The notes under the pieces were generated by a model. It saw nothing but the letters and a program-made list of their open reading frames with translations, did no database searches and was not told where the DNA came from. Made by a program: the position numbers and the translations under genes. Shown one piece after another: positions 6,742-7,485 of a stretch of DNA of 7,485 bases (the first letter of the stretch is position 1; every line of letters starts with the position of its first letter). The DNA is from Clostridia bacterium (GTDB lineage: Bacteria > Bacillota_A > Clostridia > Christensenellales > CAG-138). The DNA is taken from NCBI GenBank assembly GCA_017394605.1, contig JAFPXU010000151.1, forward strand, positions 1-7,485. Reading direction: 5' to 3'.

Positions 6742-6771
6742 TTTATAACCCTTACGGCACGGATCCCGCAA
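6742..6771 (-). promoter_or_regulatory. Weak candidate promoter of the MATE gene
   Basis: On the minus strand TTGCGG (6771-6766) and TATAAA (6747-6742) are 18 nt apart. The -10 element is good and the -35 element is poor. It would give a very short leader before ATG 6725, with no clear Shine-Dalgarno, so the true promoter may lie farther upstream in the gene-free region. Confidence 0.28.
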
Positions 6772-7184
6772 CAAATAACAGCGTTCCCAGCCGGTCCGTC
6801 CGGAAGCGCCTCTTCCTTTCCTGTTTCTTTGGGATATAGGAATAATCCGAGCAGAGAGAATCCCGGAGTTCTTTCTCACCCTCGTGTGAATACGCGTTGC
6901 CATGGAACAACCGAACGGCTCCCGCCAGTTTCAGGATCTCCTCCCCATTGCAGATCAAATCTCAGGGACAGATTCTCCGATTGTCCGCATTGTCAGTCGG
7001 CATTCCCGTTTTGATGGGTTTTATGTTGGACTGCTTTGCTGGTTTTTTTACACTTCTTTATTGTGATTCAAGTCTTTTCCGGGAAGAACAGTATATCGTC
7101 CTGCATTAGGCATTCAAATTTACTCGGATTAGACGCAGCCAAATTCCAAAAATAGAATATCGTATCAAAAGCCGCTTCTTTTTT

Positions 7185-7198
7185 ACAGTATACACTGT
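7185..7198. repeat. Short inverted repeat ACAGT-ATAC-ACTGT
   Basis: Perfect 5-bp arms with a 4-nt centre, flanked by a run of six T on the left and a run of five T shortly after the right arm (TGTTTTT). It could be an operator for a small dimeric repressor or a weak hairpin. The arms are too short for a confident terminator on either strand. Confidence 0.3.
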
Positions 7199-7271
7199 TG
7201 TTTTTGCGCCCAAAACCGCATTGCTTTCCTCAATGGGGTATAACTACAGCTTTGAAGATCAAGAACCGGCT

Positions 7272-7485
7272 TCAATTCTTCAACGCTGTCAAGGGCACGA
7301 CAAAGATCCCATCAGGCCGCTGATAGGCGGCATTGGACAACCCACAGAGGACGATCAGTGCAGAAGGGAGCTTGCCGCAGTCTTTTTCGATCTCGTTTCG
7401 GATGTGCAGCAGATTTGCTGCTGCTTCGTCGATTTTGCTCGCGCCAAGCTTGATTTCAATTCCGCACCAGCCGCCGTCCGAAAGC
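7272..7485 (-). CDS. C-terminal end of an ATP-binding protein, AAA/DUF4143 type (partial)
   Basis: Only the last 70 residues are in the window; the 5' end lies beyond the right edge and the stop is TGA at 7274-7272. The tail reads WCGIEIKLGASKIDEAAANL (residues 6-25), then a stretch ending SALIVLCGLSNAAYQRPDG and FVVPLTALKN. This matches the C-terminus of the abundant bacterial ATPases that carry an N-terminal AAA domain followed by DUF4143, where 'IEIKLG' is the nuclease-fold-like core strand with Glu and Lys. Their function is poorly defined, and a defence or toxin-antitoxin-like role has been suggested for some relatives. The gene ends independently of MATE, about 550 bases upstream of it on the same strand. 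Classification rests on the tail alone. Confidence 0.72.
   Translation of the reverse strand, partial: LSDGGWCGIEIKLGASKIDEAAANLLHIRNEIEKDCGKLPSALIVLCGLSNAAYQRPDGIFVVPLTALKN

Larger units (their letters stand above)
6726..7271. other. About 550 bases without a recognisable gene
   Basis: This lies between the MATE start and the stop of the DUF4143-type protein, both on the minus strand. The half nearer MATE has base composition like the coding DNA. The other half is clearly AT-rich: 20 of 60 bases are G or C in 7021-7080, and 18 of 60 in 7141-7200. Short open frames of 60-96 codons occur on both strands, but none has a family pattern or a good ribosome site. There is no tRNA cloverleaf, transposase motif or strong terminator. 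It most likely holds the MATE promoter, the 3' flank of the upstream gene, and perhaps decayed sequence. Confidence 0.5.

Noticed and set aside
5277..6839. A 520-codon plus-strand open frame rich in Arg, His and Gln
   Set aside because: It is a shadow of the MATE gene in the opposite strand. The product is highly charged and low in complexity and has no recognisable domain.
6752..6958. Minus-strand frame of 68 codons (TTG start) upstream of MATE
   Set aside because: The length is unremarkable, no ribosome site precedes the TTG, and the product resembles no family I know. It could be a remnant but cannot be supported.
6979..6999. CPHC motif in a plus-strand frame, suggestive of a zinc ribbon
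   Set aside because: A single CxxC near the end of a short unrecognised frame; no second cysteine pair follows before the stop.
7233..7485. Plus-strand open frame starting at ATG 7233 and running off the right edge
   Set aside because: It is antisense to the recognisable IEIKLG/VVPLTALKN tail on the minus strand and has no ribosome site.

Overview
The window looks like chromosomal DNA of an anaerobic, moderately GC-rich bacterium, most likely a Bacillota/Clostridia relative. This is an inference from the gene set: a citrate-lyase maturation operon, a MATE transporter of the type common in Clostridia, and a DUF4143-type ATPase tail. Strong GGAGG-type ribosome sites and tight gene overlaps fit the same picture. 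The genes are visibly GC-rich, and the right-hand intergenic stretch is AT-rich. No rRNA, tRNA, CRISPR array or insertion sequence was seen.

Layout. Positions 1-1569 (minus strand) hold the first 523 residues of a YbhJ-like aconitase-superfamily hydratase; its C-terminus lies beyond the left edge. A divergent regulatory region follows (1570 to about 1889). It carries a candidate promoter on each strand, a perfect 7-bp-arm palindrome with LysR-type T-N11-A geometry between them, and a structured leader in front of citC. Then comes a tightly overlapped plus-strand operon: citC (citrate lyase ligase, 1836-2870), a citX-citG fusion that makes and transfers the citrate-lyase prosthetic group (2833-4149), and a LysR-family regulator (4146-5069). 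A MATE-family efflux transporter (5316-6725, minus) converges on the operon and has its own intrinsic terminator. About 550 bases without a recognisable gene follow. The right edge (7272-7485, minus) is the C-terminal tail of an ATP-binding protein of the AAA/DUF4143 type.

How the genes may work together. CitC and CitX-CitG do not catalyse a metabolic step themselves. They build, attach and acetylate the phosphoribosyl-dephospho-CoA cofactor of the acyl-carrier subunit of citrate lyase, or of the related citramalate lyase. The lyase subunits (citD/E/F) are not in the window. The divergent Fe-S hydratase could supply the lyase's hydroxy-acid substrate (citrate from cis-aconitate, or citramalate from mesaconate), and the LysR protein could control both directions from the central palindrome. 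That link is a hypothesis from gene arrangement.

The most unusual points are three. The best Shine-Dalgarno of citC precedes an in-frame AUC rather than a standard start codon. The citC leader has a 10-bp inverted repeat with a competing alternative pairing. The maturation and regulation genes are coupled to a hydratase of unknown substrate without lyase structural genes beside them.
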